NCBI RefSeq assembly: GCF_000801105.2 | Contig: NC_079516.1 | Span: forward strand, 45,860,908-45,924,907 | From: Raphanus sativus | Taxonomy: Eukaryota; Streptophyta; Magnoliopsida; Brassicales; Brassicaceae | Direction: 5' to 3' | DNA length: 64,000 bases | Shown: positions 46,201-57,719 of the stretch, in pieces | Numbering within the stretch: the stretch's first letter is position 1 | How the letters are laid out: each line of letters begins with the position of its first letter | Made by a program: the position numbers and the translations under genes | Notes under the pieces: generated by a model | The model's database searches: none | Seen by the model: the letters and a program-made list of their open reading frames with translations, nothing else | Told to the model about the DNA's origin: nothing

Positions 46201-47452
46201 TATAAATTAATAATGCATGTACTGTTAGTTATATTTTATTAACTTATAGCGATATTTTTATTTTTAAATCATTTTTAGACTTATTTATTTATACAATTCT
46301 ATATTATATTTTACGATAAAATATTTTTATTAGATTTTACATATTCTGAATTTCATCTAATTTATTAGTTTATTTGAAATTTTTCATATATCTTAAATAT
46401 ATTAATATAATACATTTTTATTTTTAGTTGTAATATATTAAGATAACACCTACGTTGAAATTAAAATATAAAATTTAGAGATGAAATTCATTTTAAGGAA
46501 AAAATAAACAAAACTATGTTTTGTTTAGGTTTATTTATGATTTTGTGATTCATATAAATAGTAAAATTAATTTATAATTTTAGTTAAAGCGTATATTTAC
46601 CTATGATTTTATAAATATAATTATTTTATTATCTTGTAAAATTATTTCATATTTTATACTGATCTAACTTTAGCTGAAAATTTTACTAATTTTTCGAGTA
46701 TTAATTTATAAAGTTTATATTATATATCTAAAGTACAACCAAGTCACATTAACCTGATGTGAAAATAACTACCAATTCAAAATAAATTGTGACTTCTATA
46801 AAACACTCCAAGCTAAAAAAGCATAAAAAATTATATGATTTTAGTGTTAATAAAATTTTCAATATGATGTTTGAATAATATTTTTAAGCTATCACTATAT
46901 TTGTATATAATCAAAGAAAACTAGAGATAATGTCAGAGCATTTAATCAAATCATATCTTATAAATATGTTTAGCCTTAAGCTTGAGTTAGCTAGATACAA
47001 TAAAACAAAATAAATTTTAAAATATTTTTTCTGGTTAACCGGAAATATTTAAATTGTTTTGATGTAAAATGTTTTATATTGAATTCATGAGTTATATTAT
47101 GATAAATATTTTGGTATAAATATGTATGGGTGACTTGAATAATTTGAAACTGAGTTAAGAAAAATCTGTGGTACAAAACTTATATTGCAAATTAAATGTT
47201 ATGCTTAATTAGAAGAAAAATATGGAGATGTTAAACAAATTAATTAGATTTGTCAATTTGAAAAATAACTAAAACTTATTTGACATGAAATTGGTAAACG
47301 AATTAAAAGGAAAAATATCAAATTTCTGTTGAAATCAAACAGATATAATAAATTACATCATAATAGAAGTAGTGAGCATTTAGCTATGTGGAACTTTTAC
47401 ATAAAATTATAGTGATTATACAAACAAATAGTTAATATAGTATAACATATAT

Positions 47453-47485
47453 GAATTATTATTGCTGACAAAAAGAATTATTATT
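47453..47485. repeat. 11-bp duplication around GCTGAC-poly(A)
   Basis: GAATTATTATT occurs at 47453 and 47475 with the filler GCTGACAAAAA. Confidence 0.45.
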
Positions 47486-48448
47486 TGATAAATTAACAAA
47501 TTTTTGTTTAAAGTTAACTTCTAATCTAATTAATTCTTTAAATTTATTTTTTCTAAATTAGTAAAATATAAAATACTTATATTATTTATTATAAAATGAC
47601 CGTCACTTAAACTGGTAGACTAAATATAAAATTTGTGAGCAACATAATTATTAAGGATGTGAATTATCTTTTACTTTATTTCAAATTTTATTTTTTCATG
47701 GGAGGATAAGTAATAAGTGAAGACGATGGATAATGCTCCATTTGAGAAGAGGGACAAGATGTGATTTGCACAGAGATGTACATGTGGGAACATGTTTTAG
47801 TGGAAATAACCTTAAACAAAGACAGCATTTTGAATTAAGGCCTATTTCCTTATTTTACCTTTACATATTCTTGTCAATAATACTGTTTTAACAACGCCGC
47901 GGGTGTGGTCTGTGATAAGGAAAGATCGAAAAGATGTTAAGTGCTTCGTGTTTAAAATTTATCACTTAATTTATTTATCTATTAGTAATTTTCAATGTAA
48001 AGGAACTAGATTTGCATGTCGTCGATGCACCGACCTCGAGAGAATTAGTTGAATCTTCAAGTTTCAGATACTCTTAGTGTAACATTCCGATTTATGGTAT
48101 ATGTTGGAAAGCTTAAAAGAATCGATTTGGATATATATGTTACTAAAGTGCATTTATCTTTTTCGTCATTTATTCGTTTAAAATTTCAAGATTAAACGTG
48201 TTTATACTGGAATAATAAAATGATGGGTGACTATCGGAAAATGATTCTCAATATCATGCAAGTGGGGCCAAAATATAAGGTAAAATCGTGGTAATTGCAG
48301 AGTCAAAAAAATCATGATTTCAAACCTTTGAAAAATTTAATGCACCGTTCATCAGACAGAATGAGACTTACGGATCGAGTAAGCGGTGTGAATGTTCCAT
48401 TAACTATGGGCAGTCAGAACGTTACACCTAAATTACTAAAAAATATTT

Positions 48449-48485
48449 ATACTGCTTGAAGTTGCAAAAAAAAAAAATACTGCTT
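48449..48485. repeat. 9-bp duplication around GAAGTTGC-poly(A)
   Basis: ATACTGCTT occurs at 48449 and 48477, with a filler ending in eleven A. Confidence 0.45.
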
Positions 48486-49298
48486 CGGTGGCTTCATAGT
48501 GGGACTTCTATCAATATTTCACAATTTTTGGCTCTAAAAATGTTAAAAAGTCTAATGTCTACTTACTTATCTGTTATCATTGTGTATAGGTGTTTGCTTC
48601 CCTGTAATTGAATGATTTGACTTCAGACAAAAGAGCAAAGATAGAGATGTGTGACAACGGAACTCCACTTCTTCTGTCTCTCCGGTCTCTTACAGATGTT
48701 CCGTGTTATTTGAATCCCCTCGTTTGAACTTATCCTTTTGCAACATCCACATTACAAGACACAGTGTGCTTCTAGTGTAATTTGTTCAAAAAAAACGAGA
48801 TCTTTTTGATGTAATTAACAACTATTAAATACCTATTGAGAAAGTAGCTATACGAAATCTCATATTTTGATTAATGTTCAGCAAGTACTTTGTTTTCTAC
48901 GCCAATAGTTTTATTTATGGTGTAAAAGAATAGATTTTCAGTACATACTTTAAAAACTAGGATAAAACATATGCCCTACGAAGAGTGAATATATATGAAA
49001 ATTATTTAAGAGATATTGTATGAAAAAATTTAAATTTATATTTTTGATCGAATAAATATTTTTGAATTACATAATTTGTTTACTAATGAGCTGATCTCAT
49101 TTTTAAACAATATTGTAAGTCAAAATTTTATTTATTGTATAAAAATCAAACGTTTAAGTCGAAAAATCTCAGGCCTAAAAATCACAGGCCTATTATTTGA
49201 TTACAATGAAATTATGTCTGTTTGGTTTTATATCATGATTTAGCAATTTAAAAGTTAATTATGATTATAAGAAGTTTACGTTCACGTGTCAATTCTAT

Positions 49299-49507
49299 CT
49301 ATCTTCAATATTTTTTTTTTATGAAATTTAAAATTTATTGATCCATCAGAAAATTTATTACGTACAAGGAACAAATTGAGCTAAGAGCTCTGTATGCAAT
49401 CATTTGAATTTAAAGAATGAACTGAATTAAATAGTGGTCTAGAACTATCTCTTTAGAAATTTAAAATTTATTGATCCATCAGAAAGAACTATCTTCAATA
49501 TTTTTCT
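49299..49507. repeat. Templated patch insertion copied from 130 bp upstream
   Basis: AGAACTATCT at 49441-49450 is repeated at 49485-49494. The filler between them contains a copy of 49323-49351 (GAAATTTAAAATTTATTGAT onward). The flank CTATCTTCAATATTTTT also occurs at 49299 and again after the insertion. Confidence 0.75.
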
Positions 49508-50249
49508 TTTTTTTATATGTCGTTTTTTTATATTTGTTATTGCTCGATATAAATATTGATGTTAGAGTTTATTCTCATTTTGTTCTTTTGTTTTGGTCTG
49601 AGATTTAGATTTTAGAAATGTTTAAAACAATGTTTTCATTTTTCTTTTAATCTGTTACGAGACATGTAACTTTTTGTAGCATTCTATTTGTATGGAGGTG
49701 GGAATATTATTAAACTGAGATAAAGCCTTATGATTTTTTAATATTAAACGACTGATTTATTATTCAAATTTAAGAAAAAACTGAAATGAAATAAAACAAC
49801 CATGGTGTAATACATATCTCTATAATATGCTCTTGACACTTTAGATTAGAACTTTGATTGTATGTTTAATTTTGGTAGATTATATATATAGATAACAAAC
49901 TAAAATCTTATAAGAAAAAAAAATAACTAAGATGTGCCAGTATGACATGACAAAAAATACATTTCAAATAACAGTTATGGCAAGAGTACAACCCTTTTTT
50001 ATTCTTAGAAAATATTATGTTCAAAATAAAGTTTTGCGCATTTTAAAACAATGATATTCAAATATAATATTTTTACTTATATTTGAAGTTTCTTACTTTT
50101 CAAATTTACATTTATATTTATTCAAAATAATCTTATCAACCAAATATTAAATAATACTAAAATTTATGTAAATTTGATTTAAAATTTCCAATGTTGTCCA
50201 TATAAATTTAGCATAGTCAAAATTCATCGATGTTAATGAATAAATATAA

Positions 50250-51167
50250 GGAAAATCGCATAAAACTTTGAAAGTATCATTTACTAACACTTTAAACTTT
50301 GAAATTTTTCATTAACACTTTTAACCTTCAAACTAATATTTGTATCATAAAAATTTTCTAAAGTAAAAAAATTGACATGTTTAATAAGTAAAAAGGATGT
50401 ATCAGTTTTTTCCAAAATTTATTATTTAATTATTAAAATAAAAATAAAAATCGAAAACATAAATAAAAAATCGAAAATTCAATTAAATTCATAAAAATCA
50501 AAACAAAAATCATAAAATTAAACTAAAATTTCATAAAATTAAATAAATATTTAAAATCAAAAATAAACTAAAATTTAATAATAAATAGGATTAAATTAAA
50601 ATACAGAAGAACTGAATAAAAGTTCATAAATTAAAAAAAAACAATTAGAATATTCAAAATTCAAATAGTTTTTTTAATTATAAGATTTGTTTTTCAAAAA
50701 ATATATAACTGGACAGGTAAAATTTCAAATATATCACTAGTGACCATGATCAGTTTCTCACATAACCATTATTGATGATGAGATTTGGCATATGTCTAGT
50801 GATAGTTTCCGTCATCATCGTTGAAAATAGCAAAAGAATTTTTTTCGAACTTTTGAATTTTCAATTTTTTTTTGAAATTTATAAATTAATTATTTGTCTT
50901 TGTTTTAATTTTATCTCATTTAATTTTGAATTTTTTAATTTTCTAAATATTTAATTAATTTTCAGATTTTTAATTTTCAGAATTATTATTTAATTTATGA
51001 TTTTTATTAAATTTTCAGATTTTTCTTTAATTTCTGGTTTTTATTTAAATTTGTTTATTTTATTAATTAAATATTTATTTTTGAAAAAAATTGACACATC
51101 ATTTTTTACCTGTTGAGGGTTCAAAGTGTTAGTAAACGACACTTTCAAGTTTTTTATACGATTTTCC
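50250..51167. mobile_element. Foldback element with long inverted ends (918 bp)
   Basis: The first 50 or so bases (from GGAAAATCGCATAAAACTTT) are the reverse complement of the last 50 with few mismatches. The similarity continues inward more weakly (AAATTGACATGTTTAATAAG against its inverse near 51088-51110). The interior is very AT-rich and near-palindromic. The flanks AATAAATATA and AATTATTATA could be a decayed 9-10-bp target duplication, which would suggest a Mutator-type MITE. It has no coding capacity. Confidence 0.75.
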
Positions 51168-51594
51168 AATTATTATATATTAGAATGAATAAATTCATAA
51201 AGAGAAATATAAATGCGGCTTTATAGTAGATTTATATTTTTATAAAAATTGTACGTTTTAACTAATTTTAATCAATAGTAAAAATTAAAGTATAAAATAT
51301 AAAATGTTTAAAGTTAAGTATAAAGCTTTTAATTTTGAGGTTTTAGCCAAACCTTAAATTAAAATTATTTTTGGAAATTATTTTAGAGTTATAGTAATTC
51401 TGTAAATTGATTCAAAAATCTAAGCGACATACAAATAAACGGAAGTATATCTTCACTTATTTTAGTAAAGAAACGATTTAGTAAAAATAAAATGCAAGTA
51501 ACATATACACACAAAAATGCAAAAAGAACTATAGTAATAACAAAACTGCGTACGGAAAACAAAACATGTGATGTGCTGGTTTTAGTATGTGGTG

Positions 51595-51924
51595 TAGGGC
51601 TAGGCACAAGGCTGAGTACTTGCTATTTTGCGTGTATTTGCAATTTGACTTGCTTTGTACGAGTAATAAAATTTTTGATTTGTATTTGACTTGATAAAAA
51701 TGAGTACTTGCTATTTCGAGTACTTGATCAAAAATGAATTATTTGTAAATTACTTACATTACTTTATTACTTACTGTTTACGAGTAATTGTAAACTATTT
51801 ACAATTACTTATGAACTAGTTATGATTTTTCGGAATATTCAAGAACTACTTTTTTAACACAATTTAAGAACTACTTACTAGATAATATTTTATTAGAAAT
51901 AGACATAAAAGTTTGTTTTGCCTA
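51595..51924. mobile_element. Truncated, inverted relative of the 43048-43829 element
   Basis: From TAGGGCTAGGCACAAGG onward it follows the reverse complement of 43829 down to about 43515 with scattered differences. It stops exactly where the first Helitron starts. Confidence 0.7.
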
Positions 51925-52833
51925 TCTATACTATTAAAACAGGATTATATTGGTTTTTTTACTAAAAATACTCCTTTCTTTAATAACATTACATATTTCA
52001 TTAAGGGCAATCAAGTAATATTAATAACACATCTATATTGGATCACTTTTTAAAAAATCCAGCCCATTGCTCACATCATTTCTTTTGGGCCAGTTGTACC
52101 AATTAACAAATCAGATTCAATTTTTTTTTTTGATCGGGTTCGAGTCGGATCTTTCCGGGTCCGGATAGGTTCGGTTCTCATGCATAAGAACCTGAAAAAT
52201 AACCAAATAACTAAAATATCTAAAACGGGTTCGGTTATTTATACTCAGAATAACCAAAGTATCCGATTCGGTTCAAATTTTTGTATCCAAATTACTCAAA
52301 AGTAACCAAAAGAAACCAAAAATATCCATTCTATACAGTTTTTTTGGTAAACTTTTATCCAAACTATCATATTTTATCCAAAATACTCAAAAGTACTAAA
52401 AATGACTACTATAGTTAACTTTTGATATTAATTTAAAATATTAAAATAATTATAAATATAACTATAACATATATTTTTAGATATATATTCACATTTCGGG
52501 TATCTTCGGGTACTCATTTGGTTCTCGGTTCGGATCGGGTTCGGATTGGTTCTTCGGATATAGCAATTTAGAATTCATTCGGATATTTACCCCGGGTCTG
52601 ATCGGGTTCGGGACCCTGATTTTTTGGTCGGTTTTGGGTTGGTTCTTCGGGTCCGGATATTGTGATCAGGCCTATACTCATTTAAAATGAAACACGATAA
52701 AGAAAGATAAAAAGCTTAAGTCTTTTATAAAAAAACAAATATATGAAAATATGACATTTATTAAATATTTGTCAATTTAAAAAAAGATAAAAGAAAATAA
52801 ATCCGCGCTTTAAAAGCGCGGATCAAAATCTAG
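51925..52833 (+). mobile_element. Helitron A of a tandem array
   Basis: It starts TCTATACTATTAAAACAGGA after an A. It ends with the hairpin CCGCGCTTTTAAAGCGCGG-like stem and ATCAAAATCTAG. The interior carries TTCGGGTTCGG-type motifs and no coding region. The 909 bp are homologous to most of the next element. Confidence 0.82.
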
Positions 52834-54120
52834 TGTATACTATTAAATCAGGATCCTATTGATCTTTTTACTAAAAATATCATTTTCTTTAATAACATTG
52901 CATATTTCATTAAGGGTAATCAAGTAATATTAATAAAAATCTATATGGGTAATTTTTTTGGATCCAGCCCACTGTCCACATCATCTCTTTTGGGCCATTT
53001 GGGCCGATTAAAAAATCAGATCCAATTCTTATTTCTTTTCTCCAAGTTCAAATAATTTATTTTCAATCATTCTTAATATATTGTGTAGTGAACAAAAATT
53101 AATCACTTAATTATTATGTTTTTTCTTTTTAATATAATTTAAGAATCATAAAAAAATTGAATTTTTTTCATTGAGAAGTATAAATCTTTACTAAAAGTAT
53201 ATAATTTTTTATTAAAAAGAAATTAACCACATAATAAAATTAATTTATCAGAGTTATACCAACTTAATTAATTCATTAAAAATAAAGTTTAATTTTCTAA
53301 ACATAAATACTCATTAGACCTGGACTTTCGGGTACTCATTCGGGTACGAATCGGTTCTTTCGGGTATCGGGTTTTTCGGATTTTGAAATTAAACCCCATT
53401 CGGATATTATAAAATTTCGAATCGGGTTCGAGTTGGGTCTTTCCGGGTCCGGGTGGGTTCGGTTCTCATGCATAAGAACCTGAAAAATAACCAAATAACC
53501 AAAGTATCTAAAACGGGTTCAGTTATTTATACTCAAAGTAACCAAAGTATCCAATTCAGTTCAAATTTTTGTATCCAAATTACTCAAAAGTAACCAAAAG
53601 AAACCAAAAATATCCATTCTATACAGTCTTTTGGGTAAATTTTATCCAAATTATCATATTTTATCGAAAAATACTCAAAAAAACTAAAAATAACTACTAT
53701 AGTTAACTTATAATATTAATTTAAAATATTAAAATAATAATAATTATAATTATAACATATGTTTTTAGATATATATTCACATTTCAGATATCTTCGGGTA
53801 CTCATTTAGTTCTTGGTTCGGGTTGGGTTCGGGACCGGTTCTTCGGATATAGCAATTTAGAACTCATTCGGATATTTACCCGCGGTCTGATCGGTTCGGG
53901 ACCCTGATTTTCGGGTCGGTTCAGGTTGGTTCTTCGGGTCCGGATATTGTGCTCAGACATATACTCATTTAAAATGAAACACGATAAAGAAAGATAAAAA
54001 GTTTAAGTCTTTTATAAAAAAACAAATATATGATAATATGACATTTACTAAATATTTGTCAATTTAGAAAAAAATAAAGGAAAATAAATCCGCACTTTAA
54101 AAGCGCGGATCAAAATCTAG
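52834..54120 (+). mobile_element. Helitron B of a tandem array
   Basis: It starts TGTATACTATTAAATCAGGA (the usual TC mutated to TG) directly after Helitron A. It ends with a hairpin (CCGCACTTTAAAAGCGCGG, one stem mismatch) and ATCAAAATCTAG. It is longer than A by a segment at about 53040-53400. Confidence 0.78.
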
Positions 54121-54813
54121 TCTATACTATTAAAGCAGAATCCCTCATAGGATTTTGCCATTGATTTTCTGAAAAATTATAATGCTATGCTACTACAATA
54201 TTAATAAATTATATATTATAATTAGTTTCTACCTAAATCTTTTATTTTGAACGATGCTTCTACCTAAATCTAAACAAACTTATTATAGCATTAGGAAAGA
54301 AATGATTACCATATATTCTATCCCCTTCTCTCTTATAATTTTAACCATAAATTGTATACTATCAATATGTCTTTAATGTTTTGCAGCATAAAATCAAAAA
54401 CATTTTTTTTTTGAAAAATATAAAATCAAGACGTTTTGCAGTATATAACTTATGAAATATTTACATTTTAAAATATTTTGTGCAACCTAAATATGAATAT
54501 TGGTTTAATTCTTAATATATTACCTTTTCTGGAGTACTATAATAGCATTTTATAATTTTAGATATTTTCAAAATATATTTGTTTTAATTTACGAGTTTCA
54601 AACTTGGACAACAATCAAAACCATTTAATACCGGTTTGTAAATAGAATAATATGTACCATGTATCTAATTTCAGTAAATACAAAAGGTTTGTAAATCAAC
54701 TTTAATAAATACTAAAGACTCAATGTGACTAAAAGATTTTTATTCTAAAGAATATTCTTTTCAGAATAGATACATGCCTCCAAACCATATCAAAATATGC
54801 ACATAACTACACA
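54121..54813 (+). mobile_element. Helitron C, 5' part only
   Basis: It starts TCTATACTATTAAAGCAGAA directly abutting the end of Helitron B. No plus-strand 3' hairpin end was found, so the right limit given is simply where the next element begins. Confidence 0.6.
54388..54429. repeat. 10-bp duplication around poly(T)-GAAAAA
   Basis: ATAAAATCAA occurs at 54388 and 54420. The filler on the minus strand ends TTTTTC followed by poly(A). Confidence 0.45.
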
Positions 54814-55504
54814 CTAGATTTTGACCCGCCCTTAAAAAGGGCGGGTATATTTTTTGTTGGAAAATTATCTTACGTAAAATAAATTATGATTTTTGATAAA
54901 TTATATATTTTAACTTTTTATGAAGTTTATCTTAAATTTAATTATATGAGTTATTTTTGTTATTTTCAGTATTACTAAATTTTAGAAGACTAAATAATTC
55001 TAACCTGTAATATGATTTTATTTATTTTAACCGAAGTTAAAAATAAAATATTTTATATCTTCAACACTCTTGTATTGAAAATTTCATTTGTGCGTTTCAA
55101 AATATTTTCTATAATTTTATTAAATTTATTTAATTTGATTTAGTTTTTATTTTGAATGAAATTATTTTTAAGGAGTTGAGATAATTGAGACCCGTAATAT
55201 GATTTTGTTAATTTAACCATTTTTATTTCAACTTGAGTTTATTTTGAGGTTTCATTTAATAAATACTTTCAAATAATTAATAATGTGAAATATTTTTTGG
55301 AAAGATATGGTGCAAACATTTAGGAAACAAAATTTTCAAAAAGACTAAGAACTGAATTATATTAAATAACTCTTTAATATAATTGCAAAATAATGACTTT
55401 TGATTGGTTGTAAATAATGCTGAAAAAGATGCATGCCATTTTTGTAATTACTTAAAATTTTCAGGGACATATTCATAAACGGTCATCTGCTTTAATAGTA
55501 TAGA
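54814..55504 (-). mobile_element. Helitron D, minus strand
   Basis: On the minus strand it starts TCTATACTATTAAAGCAGAT at 55504 and ends with the hairpin CCCGCCC/GGGCGGG followed by TCAAAATCTAG at 54814. It is flanked by A and T. It is 691 bp and non-coding. Confidence 0.8.
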
Positions 55505-55777
55505 TATTTTGAAAAACGAAGCAAAGCCAATTATCCAGATCGGACCAATCGTGACTCTTAGTTAACCAAGTCCAAGTTGAAGTGATAATCAGATTTCAAA
55601 TAAACCATCCAGACCAGTTAAAAATGTTTTGACGATACTGGTCAACCATAATATCTAGTTCAAACAAATAAAAAATATAATTGTTTTAGTTTGAATATAT
55701 AAATAATGCGAAGAATTCAAAATTTATTTGAACTACTTACATAAACACTTTGGAGTTTCTTTACTAATGGACATCTG

Positions 55778-56264
55778 CAGTGTTTTGAAACCTGACCCGG
55801 ATCCATGGTCAAACCGGTAAATCCGGTGATCTAATATGTAGTTCGGTTTGGATTTTAGAAAAAAAAACATTATTTAAAACCTCGATAAACCCCTAAAAAT
55901 AATCAAACCCGAAACCCAATTTTCGGTTGAACCAGCAATTGACCCAATCGATATTTTTTATTTTTATTAGATTTTTAGTTTAATTTATTAAAATATGATT
56001 TATATTCTAAATAAGAAATTTTAAGTTCTATTATTCACGTTTAAATAGTTTAAATAAGTTTTTGATATTTTGTATGTGAAATGAAAATAAAAATAATATA
56101 ACTAAATTTATATATTATGATATATTAAAATAATATTATATTTTTCAATATATAATATATTATATACAAAAATTAATTAATTAATTTGTGGTTCACCGGT
56201 CGATCTAATAACCAAATGAGCCGGAAAATTATCTGGTTCTTTGTCTAGGTCAGATTTAATATTG
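55778..56264. mobile_element. hAT-like MITE (487 bp)
   Basis: The left end is CAGTGTTTTGAAACCTGACC. The right end, on the minus strand, is CAATATTAAATCTGACCTAG, an imperfect inverted repeat. GACATCTG before and GACTTCTG after form an 8-bp target duplication with one mismatch. It is related in its CCGGTT motifs to the 39362-40150 family. Confidence 0.6.
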
Positions 56265-57081
56265 GACTTCTGATTTAAAAGGCACATAATTTTCAGATTT
56301 TCAGATTTAATTTTATTTAGTGAATTTAATGATATTTATTATTAGCACGAGTTATTCATGTTATTCTTAGTTAGGAACAAAATCTATAAAAGATTAAGTG
56401 GTTTTGTCCTGATGCTATCAGTTTAATCGAAAAGTGATTGTACAATGTCTGCATAAAGTTTAAATATGTAACTTACACATATTCTTAATTTTTATAATAC
56501 ACATTTTTAAAAAATTTAACCAAAATGATATATGATTTTATATACTAATACTATGTATATTGATCATATATTTCGAAAGATAATATAATTTATTGGTTAT
56601 CTCAGATTGTAATTATTTGAAGACATTGAGTATAATAAGATATTTTCGATCTATTAATTTTAGTAGCTATGTAGGATTTTTTTTATTTGTGAAAATGAGT
56701 TAGTAGGATACTGTTTCAAACTTATATGGCTTCTTGTACCATTATGTGGTAAGCTTGTGTGGTATTTGAAAGTTATCATTTTTAAAAACATTAACGAATA
56801 TACTAAATTTGGTCCTAAAATTCATTAAATTCTTTATGTTGCATATTAATAGGAAAGTAGGATCTCGAGTATACCAGTTTTCCATATTAATAGGAAATGT
56901 TTATTTTCTTAATTTAAGTAATTACCATAATATTGGTTTTAAAAATAAATGCTAATGGCATTCAAGTAAATAGTTTGAAAAATTAAGGAGAGGTCTAAAA
57001 AATGTCTGCTGTTTTAATTGTATTGATTATCCCTACTAGGGCGAAGCTAGGCACACATTCATGGGTTCTCTTGCACCCACT

Positions 57082-57132
57082 ATTTTTTATAAATATATAT
57101 ATATTTTTTTGAAACTCATTTTTTATAAATAT
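57082..57132. repeat. 15-bp duplication around T-rich filler
   Basis: ATTTTTTATAAATAT occurs at 57082 and 57118. The filler on the minus strand is GAGTTTC followed by seven A. Confidence 0.45.
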
Positions 57133-57605
57133 TTACACCCACTTTTATTTTAGTGTGTTGCTCTATTTGATTGTTTGATACTGAGTCTTCTTGTATCACG
57201 AATTTTTATCTTAATTAGTCGCAGCAGAAACTAGTCGTCAATTACGAAACATATGTTATCCGATCCACACCTTCTCCACACATAGGTACTTTGTGGTAAT
57301 TAAATAGCTATAACGTGATATTATGAATGTGAACCTTTTATCAAAGACAAGTCGGTACATTGTAATTGTATATTATTACATAACGAATAACAAAATATAT
57401 ATTCTAAGTTTTTTCTCTCAAGAATTTCTTATCTATTTAAGTATTTATTAGGAAAGAATGTCAAACTCATGTCTTATTAGGAAGGAAAAAAGAATGTCAA
57501 AGTCATGTAGCCAATATTTATTTATTAATTTATTTTAAAAGTTTCTTTTGAAGATATTACTATTAGGAAGCGTATGAGCTAGGGTATATTATCCCACCCT
57601 CTGAT

Positions 57606-57620
57606 ATTCTATATATATAT
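57606..57620 (+). promoter_or_regulatory. LOG1 TATA box
   Basis: TCTATATATATATG lies about 110 bases upstream of the LOG1 start codon. The transcript leader then contains CACCAACACACAACGAGAAA. Confidence 0.6.
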
Positions 57621-57719
57621 GTGACAAAGAACATTCACACCAACACACAACGAGAAATAGATTCTTCTTTCAATATTTTAAAAACAAAACTGTGTACTGG
57701 AAAGAAAAAAAAGAAAGAG

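Larger units (their letters stand above)
38512..57719. other. 19-kb gene-free, transposon-rich gap
   Basis: No host gene could be supported between CNGC15 and LOG1. The gap contains hAT MITEs, telomere-like repeats, an RNase H-like relic, a foldback element, Helitrons and several short duplications, all listed separately. Stretches at 41.1-42.6, 44.5-49.2 and 56.3-57.6 kb are AT-rich with nothing recognisable. Confidence 0.65.

Noticed and set aside
41380..57000. Relics of SYD or other genes expected between CNGC15 and LOG1
   Set aside because: I looked for helicase or C1-domain-like stretches on both strands and saw none that could be supported.
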